DNA of 64,000 nucleotides from Afifella sp. IM 167 (GTDB lineage Bacteria > Pseudomonadota > Alphaproteobacteria > Rhizobiales > Afifellaceae), in the NCBI RefSeq assembly GCF_020144925.1, contig NZ_NSLC01000008.1:1-64000 (forward strand), read 5' to 3'. The position numbers and the translations under genes are program-made. Shown here piece after piece: positions 20,142 through 29,560 of the stretch (the first letter of the stretch is position 1; each line of letters begins with the position of its first letter). The notes below the pieces were generated by a model. It was not told where the DNA came from. It searched no databases and saw only the letters and a list, made by a program, of their open reading frames with translations.

Positions 20142-22391
20142 ATGGCGGAACTCAAGAACCGGTCGCGTGAAACGCCGGCGAAGTCCAAGGGGAAGAAGCC
20201 TGTGAAGGGCAAGTCCGAGGCGGCGACAGAGCCGCTGCGCGGCGAAGCTCCCCTAAGGGCGGAAGCGCCGGTCAAGACCGGCACGCCTTCCACGAAGGCG
20301 GGCGCCGACGGGCAATCCGTGCGCGAAAAATCGGGCTCGTCGAAGGCCAATAGCCCCCGCAAGGCGAACAACCCGCGCAAGGCGAGCAAGAAGGCGGCCG
20401 CGTCGAAGCCCGCCGGAAAGAGCGAATCGCCCACCCCGCAGGAGACGGCGAAGGCCGAGACGAAGGCGCAGGCGCCGGATCGGCAGGCCGCCAGCGCCGC
20501 AGCGACGAAGGAACCACCAAAGGAAGCGCGGCAGGAACCGCAGAAGGACCAGCAGGCGCCAAAGGACACATCCGTGCCGGGGGCGCCGGGCACCGGGGGC
20601 AACGCGCCGCACCTGCCCCAGATCGCCTCCGATCCGGAGGCCTTCGCCCGCAACATGGCGCGCGCCTTCGAGGAAGGCGGCAAGGCGCTCGCCGCCTATC
20701 TGCGCCCGCGCGAGGAAGGCAGCGCCGGACCCGAAATGCTCGCCGCACAGACGGCCGAGGTGATGAAGACGATCGGCCATATCGGCGAATACTGGATGGC
20801 CGATCCGACGCGCACGCTGGAAGCCCAGACGCGGCTGTGGGGCCAATATCTCACCATCTGGAACAACGCGCTGCGCCGCACCGTCGACGATACGCCGCAG
20901 GAGGCGCCGGACACGCCCGCCGACAAGAGGTTCTCCGATCCCGAATGGTCGCAGAATCCGATGTTCGACGCCCTGAAGCAGCTCTACCTCGCCACCTCGC
21001 GCTGGGCGGATGAACTCGTCGACAAGGCCGAGGGCATCGATCCGCATACGAAGGCGAAGGCGAGCTTCTACGTGAAGCAGATCTCCAACGCATTCGCCCC
21101 GACCAACTTCGCCGCGACCAACCCGGCCGTGCTGCGCGCGACAGCCGAATCGAATGCGGAGAACCTGGCGCGCGGCATGCACATGCTGGCGGAGGACATC
21201 GAGGCGGGCCACGGGACGCTGCGCCTGCGCCAGACGAAGAACGCCTTCACCGTCGGAGAAAATCTCGCCACCACGCCGGGCAAGGTGATCGCCCAGAACG
21301 ATATCTGCCAGATCATCCAGTACGAGGCGACGACCGAGAAGGTGCTGAAGCGCCCTCTCCTCATCGTGCCGCCATGGATCAACAAGTACTACATCCTCGA
21401 TCTCAACGAGGAGAAGAGCTTCATCCGCTGGGCGGTTGCCCAGGGCCACTCGGTCTTCGTCATCTCCTGGATCAACCCGGACGAGCGGCATGCCTCCAAG
21501 GGCTTCGACGCCTATATGCAGGAGGGCATCTTCTTCGGCCTCGACGTCATCAAGAAGGCGACGGGCGAAGAGGAGGTCAACGCCATCGGCTATTGCGTCG
21601 GCGGCACGCTGCTCGCGGTCGCCCTCGCCTTCCTCGCCCAGTCGCGCAAGAAACCCCCGATCGCCAGCGCCACCTTCTTCGCCGCGCAGGTCGATTTCAC
21701 CTATGCGGGCGACCTGAAGCTCTTCGCCGACGAGGAGCAGATCGAGACGCTGGAAGAGGACATGGCCCGCCGCGGCTATCTGGAAGGCTCCAAGATGGCG
21801 ACGGCCTTCAACCTTCTGCGCTCCAACGACCTCATCTGGCCATACGTCATCAACAACTACATGGCCGGCAAGGAGCCGATGCCGTTCGACCTCCTCTACT
21901 GGAATTCGGACGCCACGCGCATGCCGGCGGCAAACCACTCCTACTACCTGCGCAACTGCTATCTGGAGAACAACCTGACGGGCGGGCGCATGAAGCTCGC
22001 CGGCAAGACGCTCGATCTCGGCAGGGTGATGACGCCGGTCTACAACCTGGCGACGCGCGAGGATCACATCGCCCCGGCGAAATCGGTCTTCCACGGCAGC
22101 CAGTATTTCGGCGGGCCGGTGCGATTCGTGCTTTCCGGCTCGGGCCATATCGCCGGCGTCGTCAATCCGCCCTCGCGCGGCAAGTACCAGTACTGGACGG
22201 GCAAGGACGCGAGGGGCGACCTCGATGCGTGGATCGGCGAGGCCGAGGAGCACAAGGGCTCCTGGTGGCCGGACTGGCAGTCCTGGATCGAGACCCTCGA
22301 CGACCGGCGCGTGAAGAAACGGGCCGTCGGCGGCGGGCGGCTCAACGCGCTCGAGGACGCCCCCGGCTCGTATGTGCGCATGAAAAGCTGA
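20142..22391 (+). CDS. phaC: Class I polyhydroxyalkanoate synthase with a basic N-terminal extension
   Basis: Polymerises hydroxyacyl-CoA into PHA storage granules. The catalytic part begins near residue 155 and ends in the alpha/beta-hydrolase-like domain. It has the lipase-like box GYCVGGT (nucleophile Cys485), Asp641 in TREDHIAP and His669 in GHIAGVVN, the complete triad. SDPEAFARNMAR and GGKALAAYLRPREEG mark the PhaC N-terminal domain. The extra 150 residues at the front (749 in total against about 600 for the family) are disordered and Lys/Ala/Pro/Ser-rich, with SPRKANNPRKASKKAAASKP near residues 71-90, like the tails of histone H1 or PhaF. The ATG at 20142 was taken as the first start; a later start would lose only the tail. 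No phaA/phaB genes lie nearby. Confidence 0.93.
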   Translation: MAELKNRSRETPAKSKGKKPVKGKSEAATEPLRGEAPLRAEAPVKTGTPSTKAGADGQSVREKSGSSKANSPRKANNPRKASKKAAASKPAGKSESPTPQETAKAETKAQAPDRQAASAAATKEPPKEARQEPQKDQQAPKDTSVPGAPGTGGNAPHLPQIASDPEAFARNMARAFEEGGKALAAYLRPREEGSAGPEMLAAQTAEVMKTIGHIGEYWMADPTRTLEAQTRLWGQYLTIWNNALRRTVDDTPQEAPDTPADKRFSDPEWSQNPMFDALKQLYLATSRWADELVDKAEGIDPHTKAKASFYVKQISNAFAPTNFAATNPAVLRATAESNAENLARGMHMLAEDIEAGHGTLRLRQTKNAFTVGENLATTPGKVIAQNDICQIIQYEATTEKVLKRPLLIVPPWINKYYILDLNEEKSFIRWAVAQGHSVFVISWINPDERHASKGFDAYMQEGIFFGLDVIKKATGEEEVNAIGYCVGGTLLAVALAFLAQSRKKPPIASATFFAAQVDFTYAGDLKLFADEEQIETLEEDMARRGYLEGSKMATAFNLLRSNDLIWPYVINNYMAGKEPMPFDLLYWNSDATRMPAANHSYYLRNCYLENNLTGGRMKLAGKTLDLGRVMTPVYNLATREDHIAPAKSVFHGSQYFGGPVRFVLSGSGHIAGVVNPPSRGKYQYWTGKDARGDLDAWIGEAEEHKGSWWPDWQSWIETLDDRRVKKRAVGGGRLNALEDAPGSYVRMKS

Positions 22392-22523
22392 GCGGCCGTG
22401 CGACATGACACCGAGCGGACGCAATTGTGCCCGCACCTTGCCCATTCCGATTCCCGCCTCATCATGCAGGCGGGCTCCAACCTCGATCGGCCGCTGAGCC
22501 GCTCCAGCGTGCAAAGGACAAAC

Positions 22524-23645
22524 ATGCTTTCCAATCGTCTCGTCTTCGTGCCGGTGCTGGTCGCCGGGTTGCTCGGACCCGCGGGCATCGCCATGGCGCA
22601 GGACGCCTCCGCCGTTTCCGACGCCTTTGCCGCCGCCATGTCGCGCGGCGGCGAGATGGAGGTGAAAATCGGCTCCGCCTCCGGCGGCGGCGATACGGTG
22701 ACGCTGGGCGAGGTTTCCTTCGTGCCGAAGGACGGGAGCACGCAGACGCGCTTTTCCCAGGTGGAGCTGACCGGCGTCGCGGAGGCGGGCGATGATTTCG
22801 CCGCCGACGCGATCACCATGACGGACGGGGCCATGTCCGGCGACACCACCGGCACGATCGGCAAGGTGATGATCGGCGAGGCGAGCTTTCCAAAAAAGGC
22901 CGCGCCCGACGAGAAGACCCGCGTCAGCTACCGCCGGATGACCGGCGCCGAGATTTCGCTGACGCCGAAAGAGCGCACCGAGCCGCTGACCATTTCCACC
23001 TTCACCATGGATGTCAGCGACATCGTCGACGGCGTGCCGCAGGCCAGCAAGGGCAACGCCGAAGCGGTGACGATCCCGCTCAGCTACTTCCCAGCCGGCG
23101 GCAGGATCACCCCCTCCGATCTCGGCTACGAGGAGACGGTGTTCGACGTCACCTGGGAGGGCAGCCGCAATGCGGGCAGCAAGGCGCTCAGCCTCGACGA
23201 GGTGTCGCTGACGCTGCGCGACGGCGGCACGCTGACGGCCAAGGGCGACCTCGGCGGCATCGGCGGCGAGGCGGCGGCGACCGATCCGCTCGGCGGCCTC
23301 GGCACGATGAGCGTCGCCGACTTCACCCTCGTCTACGAGGACAATTCGCTCGCCGGCCGCGTCCTGGAGCATTTCGCCAAGCAGCAGGGCATGACGCGCG
23401 AGCAGTATGTCGATCAGCTCGCCGCCGCCCTGCCCTTCATGCTCGGCTTCCTGCAGAATCCGGAGTTCCAGTCGAAGGCCGCCGCGGCCCTCGGCACCTT
23501 CCTGAAGGACCCGCGGAGCCTCACCGTCTCGCTCAAGCCGGAAGCGCCGGTCTCCGGCGGCCAGATCGTGCAGCTCCTGAGCGCCGCGCCACAGACGATC
23601 CCGGACGTCCTCAACGCCACGGTCACCGCCAACCAGGCCGAATAG
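22524..23645 (+). CDS. Exported protein of unknown function (paralogue of next gene)
   Basis: 373 residues. A Sec signal peptide (cleavage after AMA at about 25) is followed by a beta-rich mature protein with repeated phrases such as LGEVSFVPKDG and ITMTDGAMSGDTTGTIGKV. The C-terminal 110 residues (VYEDNSLAGRVLEHFAKQ through LPFMLGFL to IVQLLSAAP) match the end of the downstream protein. The ATG at 22524 has AAAGGA five bases upstream; the longer frame from 22398 is not needed. I do not recognise the domain. It is 28 bases upstream of its relative, so the two are co-transcribed, and both follow phaC after 132 bases. Confidence 0.75.
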   Translation: MLSNRLVFVPVLVAGLLGPAGIAMAQDASAVSDAFAAAMSRGGEMEVKIGSASGGGDTVTLGEVSFVPKDGSTQTRFSQVELTGVAEAGDDFAADAITMTDGAMSGDTTGTIGKVMIGEASFPKKAAPDEKTRVSYRRMTGAEISLTPKERTEPLTISTFTMDVSDIVDGVPQASKGNAEAVTIPLSYFPAGGRITPSDLGYEETVFDVTWEGSRNAGSKALSLDEVSLTLRDGGTLTAKGDLGGIGGEAAATDPLGGLGTMSVADFTLVYEDNSLAGRVLEHFAKQQGMTREQYVDQLAAALPFMLGFLQNPEFQSKAAAALGTFLKDPRSLTVSLKPEAPVSGGQIVQLLSAAPQTIPDVLNATVTANQAE

Positions 23646-23673
23646 CGCCGCCAGTCCAGCGAGGAGAACCGCC

Positions 23674-25722
23674 ATGCGACGCCTTCACCGCCTGAACCTT
23701 CTTCTCGCCATTGCCTGCCTCGTCCCCGGGAGCGCGGTCGCCAGCCCGGCGGGCGAGGATCTCTTTCGCCAGTTCCTCCAGAAGGTCGATGCGCTTCCGC
23801 AATGGAGCGCTTCGGCGACGAGCATCATCTCCGAGGAAGACGAGGTGGTCGCCGCCGCCGTGACCTTCCAGCGTGCCGATCCCGCCCTCACCATCACCCT
23901 CGACACGCTGCGCATGACGGACCCGGCCGAGCGCCCGGGCGGCGGCTTTTCCGCCGAGGGCCTTGCCATGACGGGCGTGGAGATCGTCACCGAAAGGGCG
24001 ACGGCGCGCGCGCCCGAGGTAAGCGCGGAAAACCTCTCCCTGCCGGACCTCATCGGCATGGAATTCGACGACCAGCGCCCCTTCGCATCGCTGGGCGCGC
24101 TCTATTCGAGGCTTGCAGAGGGCGCCGTCTCGCTCGCCGAAGTGCCGAAGATCGAAATGACCGTGCTGCCACGGGAAGGCGGGCGCACCCACTTCACCTA
24201 TGAGGGCCTGAAGGTGACCGGCTGGGCCAATGGCTCGGTGCTGCGAAGCGAGGCCGGCCCGATCACCATCGAGACACGGGGCGAAAAGCCGACACGCCTC
24301 AGGCTGGCCACGGCCGTCGGCGAGGGCATCGATCTCCTCAGCCTGGCCCAGCTCTTCTCCGACCGGCCCGACAGCGGCGCCCGCCCCTGGCGGAGTGCGG
24401 TGAAGAACTTCGCCTATTCCGGCATCAGCGGCACGGGCGAGAACGGCTTCACCTTCTCGGTGGCGGAAATCGCCGGCTCCGAGCTGGCCGTGCGCCCGCC
24501 GGCCGAACCCTTCGTGAGGGCGCTCGACGAGCTCTCCGCCCTGCCCAAGGACGGCAAGGCGCGCGCCAAGGCGGAAGACGACCCGCAGGCCGCGACGAAG
24601 GCCGTCGGCGCGCTCCTTTCCTCCATCAGGCTCGGCAATTTCCGCATCGGCCGCATCCTCGCCGAAAAGACCGGCGAGGAGGCCGGATCGCTCGAGATCG
24701 GTGGCTTTGCGCTTTCCGACCTGTCGCTGGCGAGCCTCGGATCGATGACGCTCTCGGGGCTTTCCGTGCATGCACCCGGCGGCTATGGCGCGCTCGAGGC
24801 GTTTCGCCTGGACAAACTGAGCTTCCCCGAACTGTCCGCCGTCACCGAGCTGGTCGGCCTTGGCCTGCCGGAGAGCGGCGAGCCGAGTGCGGAACAGAAA
24901 GAGGCGATCGCCGAGCTCGTCCCGCGGCTGGTGCCGAGGCTCGAAAGTTTCTCCATAAAAGGGCTCGCCCTCGGCCAGAGCGAGGCCGGGGCCCTGCGCA
25001 TCGCTTCGCTGAGCGGCAACATCGACGGCTACAAGGGCATTTTGCCGACCGGGGGAACCAGCGAGATCAGCGGTCTCGTCATCCCCGGCCTCCTCCTGCG
25101 CTCCGATCCGAAGGCGGCCGCCTTTTTCGATCGGCTCGGCTACGATCAGATCCGCATCGACATGCAATCAGCCTCCAACTGGCAGGCCGAGAGCGGCCTT
25201 TCCCAGAGCGCCTCGACGATGCGCGTCGCCGATGTCGCCGATATGAGCGCTGCCTATGGCCTTGCCGGGGTGACGGAGCAGTGGATAAGGCAGGTCAGCC
25301 TTGCCAGCATGGACCAGGAGAACGGCAACCTGAAGAGCATCGGCCTGCTGATGGGCCTGCGCCTGGAGAGCGCCACGCTCTCCATCACCGACCGTTCGAT
25401 CGTCGACCGGGGCTTTGCCTTCGTCGCCGCCCAGCAGAACCAGCCGGAAGAGGCCTTCAAGGAGCAAACCGTCGCCGCCCTGCCCTTCCTGCTGGCGACC
25501 ATGGCGCCGCCGGAGGTGGCGAACCTCGTCGCCACGCCGCTGCAGGATTTCCTGAACGGCAAGGGGACGCTGGTGGCGCGCGCCCGACCGGGCGAGCCGA
25601 TGCGGATCGACGAGATCCTCTTTGCGGCAAAGTCCGATCCGGCCTCGCTGATCGATCTCCTGGGGCTGGAAGTGTCGGTGGTCGGCACGCCGCCGGTGCC
25701 GGAGCTCCTGCAGCAAAGGTAG
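23674..25722 (+). CDS. Large exported protein of unknown function (paralogue of previous gene)
   Basis: 682 residues with a signal peptide (cleavage near AVA-S at 23). The body is built of repeated units of roughly 100-200 residues with recurring phrases (AEGLAMTGVEI, YEGLKVTGW, IGGFALSDLSLASLG, IKGLALGQSEAG). This reads as stacked beta-strands, like AsmA- or DUF945-type periplasmic proteins, although I cannot assign a family. The final 110 residues (TDRSIVDRGFAFVAAQQ, ALPFLLATMAPPEV, FAAKSDPASLIDLL) are homologous to the end of the previous gene. GAGGAGAA precedes the ATG at 23674. Probably periplasmic or outer-membrane associated. It is convergent with aspS. Confidence 0.75.
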   Translation: MRRLHRLNLLLAIACLVPGSAVASPAGEDLFRQFLQKVDALPQWSASATSIISEEDEVVAAAVTFQRADPALTITLDTLRMTDPAERPGGGFSAEGLAMTGVEIVTERATARAPEVSAENLSLPDLIGMEFDDQRPFASLGALYSRLAEGAVSLAEVPKIEMTVLPREGGRTHFTYEGLKVTGWANGSVLRSEAGPITIETRGEKPTRLRLATAVGEGIDLLSLAQLFSDRPDSGARPWRSAVKNFAYSGISGTGENGFTFSVAEIAGSELAVRPPAEPFVRALDELSALPKDGKARAKAEDDPQAATKAVGALLSSIRLGNFRIGRILAEKTGEEAGSLEIGGFALSDLSLASLGSMTLSGLSVHAPGGYGALEAFRLDKLSFPELSAVTELVGLGLPESGEPSAEQKEAIAELVPRLVPRLESFSIKGLALGQSEAGALRIASLSGNIDGYKGILPTGGTSEISGLVIPGLLLRSDPKAAAFFDRLGYDQIRIDMQSASNWQAESGLSQSASTMRVADVADMSAAYGLAGVTEQWIRQVSLASMDQENGNLKSIGLLMGLRLESATLSITDRSIVDRGFAFVAAQQNQPEEAFKEQTVAALPFLLATMAPPEVANLVATPLQDFLNGKGTLVARARPGEPMRIDEILFAAKSDPASLIDLLGLEVSVVGTPPVPELLQQR

Positions 25723-25756
25723 GCGCGCAGGGCGCCAAGGTGCGAGCGGCGCGAAG

Positions 25757-25780
25757 GTGCGGCCGGCATTGCGGCCGCAC
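25757..25780. terminator. GC-rich hairpin between convergent genes
   Basis: GTGCGGCCG (25757-25765) and CGGCCGCAC (25772-25780) form a perfect 9-bp stem with a 6-base loop in the short gap between the convergent exported-protein and aspS genes. It has no T run on either strand, so termination is inferred from position only. Confidence 0.4.
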
Positions 25781-25788
25781 CCGAAAAG

Positions 25789-27825
25789 TCAGTCCTGCGG
25801 GGCGGTGACGCGGATGGAGAGCTCGCGCAGCTGCTTCGGCGTCACGGAAGAGGGTGCGCCCATGAGGAGGTCCTCCGCCTGCTGGTTCATCGGGAAGAGC
25901 GTCACTTCGCGCAGGTTCTTCGCCCCGACGATGAGCATGATCATGCGGTCGATGCCGGCCGCCATGCCGCCATGCGGGGGCGCGCCGTACTGGAGCGCCC
26001 GCAGCATGCCGCCGAACTTCTCCTCCAGCACCTCCTCCGGATAGCCGGCGATCGCGAAGGCCTTCTTCATGATCTCGGCCTTGTGGTTGCGGATGGCGCC
26101 GGAGGCGATCTCGTAGCCGTTGCACACGCAATCGTACTGATAGGCGGCGATGGTCAGCGGATCCTTCGTCTCCAGAGCTTCCAGCCCGCCCTGCGGCATG
26201 GAGAAGGGGTTGTGCGAGAAGTCGACGCGCTTTTCCTCCTCGTCCCATTCGTACATCGGGAAATCCACGATCCAGGCGAGCTCGAAGCGGTTCTCGTCGA
26301 CGAGCTTCAGCTCGGCGCCGATCCTGTCGCGCGCCTTGCCGGCGAAATCGGCGAAGACCTTCGGATCGCCCGCGGCGAAGAAGACGGCATCGCCCTCCTT
26401 CAGGCCGAGCTGCTGGCGGATACGTTCGGTCCTCTCATGACCGATATTTTTCGCGACTGGCCCCGACGCCTCTTGCGAACCGAAGTACGCCGCCCTCAAG
26501 AAATTGGCTTCTCCTTCGTTGCCGTCTTCGATGAGTCGGTCGATCCTCGTCAAAATCTCTCGCGCCTCATCATCTGAAACGTTCCTAAGGGTTTCTGCGC
26601 GCTCTAGCTCAATCTTCTCGAAGGCGATCTGAGCACGAACACGCTCTTCCTGATTTTGCGACGTAAGGATCGCGAGGGCGGGTGCAAATCTTTGAAAATA
26701 GAGATTCACGGCATTCGCGATAGGATTCTCCGGAGCTTTCTCGCGCCAAAAGATATAGGCAAGGCCCGGCTGGCCGACGCTCTGCGCCCAGGAGTTCATC
26801 CGGTCGCAGAAGGCCCTGGAGCCGCCGCCCGGCGCCGGGATCGCCCAGACCTCGGTCTTCGGGTCGCGCTCGATCATGCCGGCGAAGACCTTGAAGCCGG
26901 AACCGGCGAAATGGGGCGTCACCGCGCTCATCTCGATCGGGTTTCTGAGGTCGGGCTTGTCGGTGCCGTATTTGCGGATCGCCTCGGCATAGGGAATGCG
27001 GGGAAATTCCTGCGTCACGGGGCGCCCGCCCGCGAAAGCCTCGAAGGCGCCGCGCATGACGGGCTCCATCGCGGCGAAGACGTCGTCCTGCGTGACGAAG
27101 CTCATCTCGATGTCGAGCTGATAGAACTCGCCGGGCAGCCGGTCGGCGCGCGGATCCTCGTCGCGGAAGCAGGGCGCGATCTGGAAATAGCGGTCGAAGC
27201 CCGCCACCATGATGAGCTGCTTGAACTGCTGCGGCGCCTGCGGCAGGGCGTAGAACTTGCCCGGATGAATGCGCGAGGGCACCAGGAAGTCGCGCGCGCC
27301 TTCCGGCGAGGAGGCCGTCAGGATCGGCGTCTGGAACTCCGAAAAGCCCTCGCCGCGCATCAATTCGCGCAGCCTCTGGATGACGGCGGCGCGGGTCATG
27401 ATGTTCTTGTGCAGCGTCTCGCGGCGCAGGTCGAGGAAGCGGTAGCGAAGCCGCGTATCCTCCGGATATTCCGGCTCGCCGAAGACCGGCACCGGCAGCT
27501 CCGGCGCTTCCGACAGGACCTCGATCTCCTCGGCGAAGACCTCGATCTCACCCGTCGGCAGGTTCTTGTTGACGGTCTCAGGCGTGCGCGCCTTCACCTT
27601 GCCGTCGATGCGGATGCACCATTCGGAGCGCACTTTCTCGGCCGTGGCGAAGGCCGGCGAATCCGGATCGGCGACGATCTGGGTGAGGCCGTAATGGTCT
27701 CTGAGGTCGATGAACAGCAGCCCGCCGTGATCGCGCAGGCGGTGCACCCAGCCGGAAAGGCGGACGGTTTCACCGACATCGCTCGCGCGCAGCGCGCCGC
27801 AATGATGGGACCGGTAGCGATGCAT
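25789..27825 (-). CDS. aspS: Aspartyl-tRNA synthetase with an in-frame insertion
   Basis: Charges tRNA-Asp, probably also tRNA-Asn, as in relatives that lack AsnRS. The N-terminal OB-fold anticodon-binding domain ([21 protein letters not shown]) precedes class II motifs [25 protein letters not shown] and the C-terminal motif 3 [12 protein letters not shown]. The protein is 678 residues against about 590 usual. The excess is a 93-residue segment (362-454) inserted between AYIFWR and GPVAKNIG in the GAD domain. I chose the ATG at 27825, where the conserved [10 protein letters not shown] begins; the ATG at 27843 would add six residues. The frame is intact through the insertion, so this is probably a functional enzyme. 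It is divergent from rnd. Confidence 0.95.
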   Translation of the reverse strand: MHRYRSHHCGALRASDVGETVRLSGWVHRLRDHGGLLFIDLRDHYGLTQIVADPDSPAFATAEKVRSEWCIRIDGKVKARTPETVNKNLPTGEIEVFAEEIEVLSEAPELPVPVFGEPEYPEDTRLRYRFLDLRRETLHKNIMTRAAVIQRLRELMRGEGFSEFQTPILTASSPEGARDFLVPSRIHPGKFYALPQAPQQFKQLIMVAGFDRYFQIAPCFRDEDPRADRLPGEFYQLDIEMSFVTQDDVFAAMEPVMRGAFEAFAGGRPVTQEFPRIPYAEAIRKYGTDKPDLRNPIEMSAVTPHFAGSGFKVFAGMIERDPKTEVWAIPAPGGGSRAFCDRMNSWAQSVGQPGLAYIFWREKAPENPIANAVNLYFQRFAPALAILTSQNQEERVRAQIAFEKIELERAETLRNVSDDEAREILTRIDRLIEDGNEGEANFLRAAYFGSQEASGPVAKNIGHERTERIRQQLGLKEGDAVFFAAGDPKVFADFAGKARDRIGAELKLVDENRFELAWIVDFPMYEWDEEEKRVDFSHNPFSMPQGGLEALETKDPLTIAAYQYDCVCNGYEIASGAIRNHKAEIMKKAFAIAGYPEEVLEEKFGGMLRALQYGAPPHGGMAAGIDRMIMLIVGAKNLREVTLFPMNQQAEDLLMGAPSSVTPKQLRELSIRVTAPQD
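26464..26742 (-). other. Low-GC in-frame insertion within aspS
   Basis: These 279 bases encode residues 362-454 of AspRS, where other bacteria have a loop of about 5-8 residues between FWR and GPxxKN. By direct count 26461-26760 is 53% G+C; flanking aspS is clearly higher (about two thirds in the next 60 bases). Codon use changes as well (for example AAA, ATT, TTG). The encoded peptide is predicted largely helical and charged ([38 protein letters not shown]). No inverted terminal repeats, target duplication or transposase are visible. It is either an acquired domain or an expanded loop. Confidence 0.75.
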
Positions 27826-28100
27826 GGATATCGCTTCTTTCATGTCATGAGGGCAGGAAATTCGGGCCGGAGAAGCACAGAACCGCCGCTTTCTGTCAAG
27901 GCCGCGGCAGGCGGCCGGGCCGCCGCAAACCTCGCCGGGCCGCCCGCGCATGGGCACACCGTTCGGCAAGCGCCTCCGATCGCATATAGATGGAGGGTGA
28001 GCACGAAACTGATTCTGCCGACCCATTTCAGCCGCCGCGACGGCATCGCCCAGCCGCAGGACGCGACAGACGCGGCGCCATCGTCTATAGAGCCCCGCAA

Positions 28101-29291
28101 ATGAGCAACAAGAACGATTTTGAGGTCATTTCCGACAGCGCCAGGCTCAAGGAAATCTGCCACCGCTTCAAAGGCCATCCGTTCGTCTCGGTCGATACGG
28201 AGTTCATCCGCGAGACGACTTTCTGGGCGAAGCTCTGCCTCATCCAGATGGCCAATCCGGAATTCGCCGTCGTCGTCGATCCTCTCGCCGATGGCCTCGA
28301 CCTCGCGCCATTCTTCGAACTGATGCGCGACGAGAGCATCACCAAGGTCTTCCACGCCGCCCGCCAGGACGTGGAGATCTTCGTCAAGCTCGACGACGTG
28401 GTGCCCAAGCCGCTTTTCGACACGCAGGTCGCGGCGATGGTCTGCGGCTATGGCGACCAGATCAGCTACGACCAGCTCGTCAACCGCATCACCGGCGAGC
28501 GCATCGACAAATCCTCGCGCTTCACCGACTGGCAGCGCCGCCCGCTCTCCGACAAGCAGCTCCACTACGCCGTCTCCGACGTGACGCATCTGTGCGAGGT
28601 CTATCTCTCGCTGAAGGCGAATCTGGAGGAGCAGGGCCGCAGCGACTGGATGGCCGAGGAGCTTGCCGTCCTCAACGACATCGAGACCTATCGCACCCAT
28701 CCCGAGAATGCCTGGAAGCGGCTGAAGATGCGCGTCAGGAAGCCGCGCCAGCTTGCCGTCATGCAGAAGGTCGCCGCCTGGCGCGAGCAGGAGGCGCAGA
28801 ACCGCGACATGCCGCGCCAGCGCATCCTGAAGGACGAGGCCGTCTACGAGATCGCCCTGCAGCAGCCCGCCAATGCCGAGCAGATGGGGCGCCTGCGCGC
28901 CCTGCCCCGCGGCTTCGAGCGCAGCCAGGCCGCCCAGGCCCTGATCGCCGCCGTCGAGGACGCCATGGCGATGCCGGAGAACGAGCTTCCGCATCTGCCG
29001 AAATCCCGCCCCGCGCCGGAACATGCCAGCGCCGCCGCCGAGCTCCTGAAAGTGCTCCTCAAGATGGTCGCCGAGGACAACGGCGTCGCCTCCCGCCTCA
29101 TCGCCACGGTCGACGAGCTGGAGCGCATCGCCGCCGATGACGAGGCCGACGTGCCGGCCATGCGGGGCTGGCGATACCAGCTCTTCGGCAAGAAGGCGCT
29201 GGAGCTGAAACGCGGCGAGACCGCCCTCCTCCTCGGCCGCGGCCGGGTGAAGACCGTTCCCGTGGAAGGTCTGGCAGTCGCCGCCGAATAA
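28101..29291 (+). CDS. rnd: Ribonuclease D
   Basis: A 3'-5' exoribonuclease that trims tRNA and other structured RNA precursors. The 396 residues begin with a DEDDy exonuclease domain. Motif I is [15 protein letters not shown], motif [14 protein letters not shown] and motif [16 protein letters not shown], which supply the metal-binding acidic residues. The HRDC domains follow: [16 protein letters not shown] and [18 protein letters not shown]. The ATG at 28101 matches the family start; the open frame from 27990 is likely upstream shadow. It is divergent from aspS across 275 bases, in which I see no gene, and is followed by a 269-base AT-richer gap. Confidence 0.94.
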   Translation: MSNKNDFEVISDSARLKEICHRFKGHPFVSVDTEFIRETTFWAKLCLIQMANPEFAVVVDPLADGLDLAPFFELMRDESITKVFHAARQDVEIFVKLDDVVPKPLFDTQVAAMVCGYGDQISYDQLVNRITGERIDKSSRFTDWQRRPLSDKQLHYAVSDVTHLCEVYLSLKANLEEQGRSDWMAEELAVLNDIETYRTHPENAWKRLKMRVRKPRQLAVMQKVAAWREQEAQNRDMPRQRILKDEAVYEIALQQPANAEQMGRLRALPRGFERSQAAQALIAAVEDAMAMPENELPHLPKSRPAPEHASAAAELLKVLLKMVAEDNGVASRLIATVDELERIAADDEADVPAMRGWRYQLFGKKALELKRGETALLLGRGRVKTVPVEGLAVAAE

Positions 29292-29467
29292 CGGGGCGGC
29301 CTCGGCCGTCCGCCCGCCGGCCGGCGGCTCCCGGCTACGTCCTGCCGCGCGCCTCCATCGGCCGGCAGCCTTATCCGCCCTCTCCCGGGGAGGTGACGCG
29401 CGCTCCGGCGAAGCGCTGCACGGCGGAGTGAAATTCCTTATCAAGCTTCGTTTTTGCAAGCGTACGG

Positions 29468-29483
29468 AGGCACTTATGTGCCT
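29468..29483. promoter_or_regulatory. Palindrome AGGCAC-TTAT-GTGCCT upstream of the unknown-protein/radical SAM pair
   Basis: A 16-base palindrome with 6-bp arms lies 78 bases before the ATG at 29561, in the most AT-rich stretch of the neighbourhood (about 29430-29600). It could be an operator or a small hairpin. No convincing promoter hexamers can be fixed next to it, although the region from 29492 to 29530 (TTGCAT, AACATTAAT) is a plausible promoter zone. Confidence 0.35.
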
Positions 29484-29560
29484 TATCCGGATTGCGCGTT
29501 GCATTTTACAGAAATTGTGAAAACATTAATCTGCACGCAAACGTCGAAAAAGATGTGCAC

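Noticed and set aside
20253-23675. A 1140-codon open frame on the minus strand opposite phaC and the next gene
   Set aside because: It runs opposite two genes with clear families, ribosome-binding sites and signal peptides. Its translation is low-complexity Arg/Gly/Ala/His typical of antisense frames in high-GC DNA.
26464-26742. Frameshift or pseudogene of aspS
   Set aside because: The frame is uninterrupted through the low-GC segment and the motifs after it are complete, so the gene is not broken.
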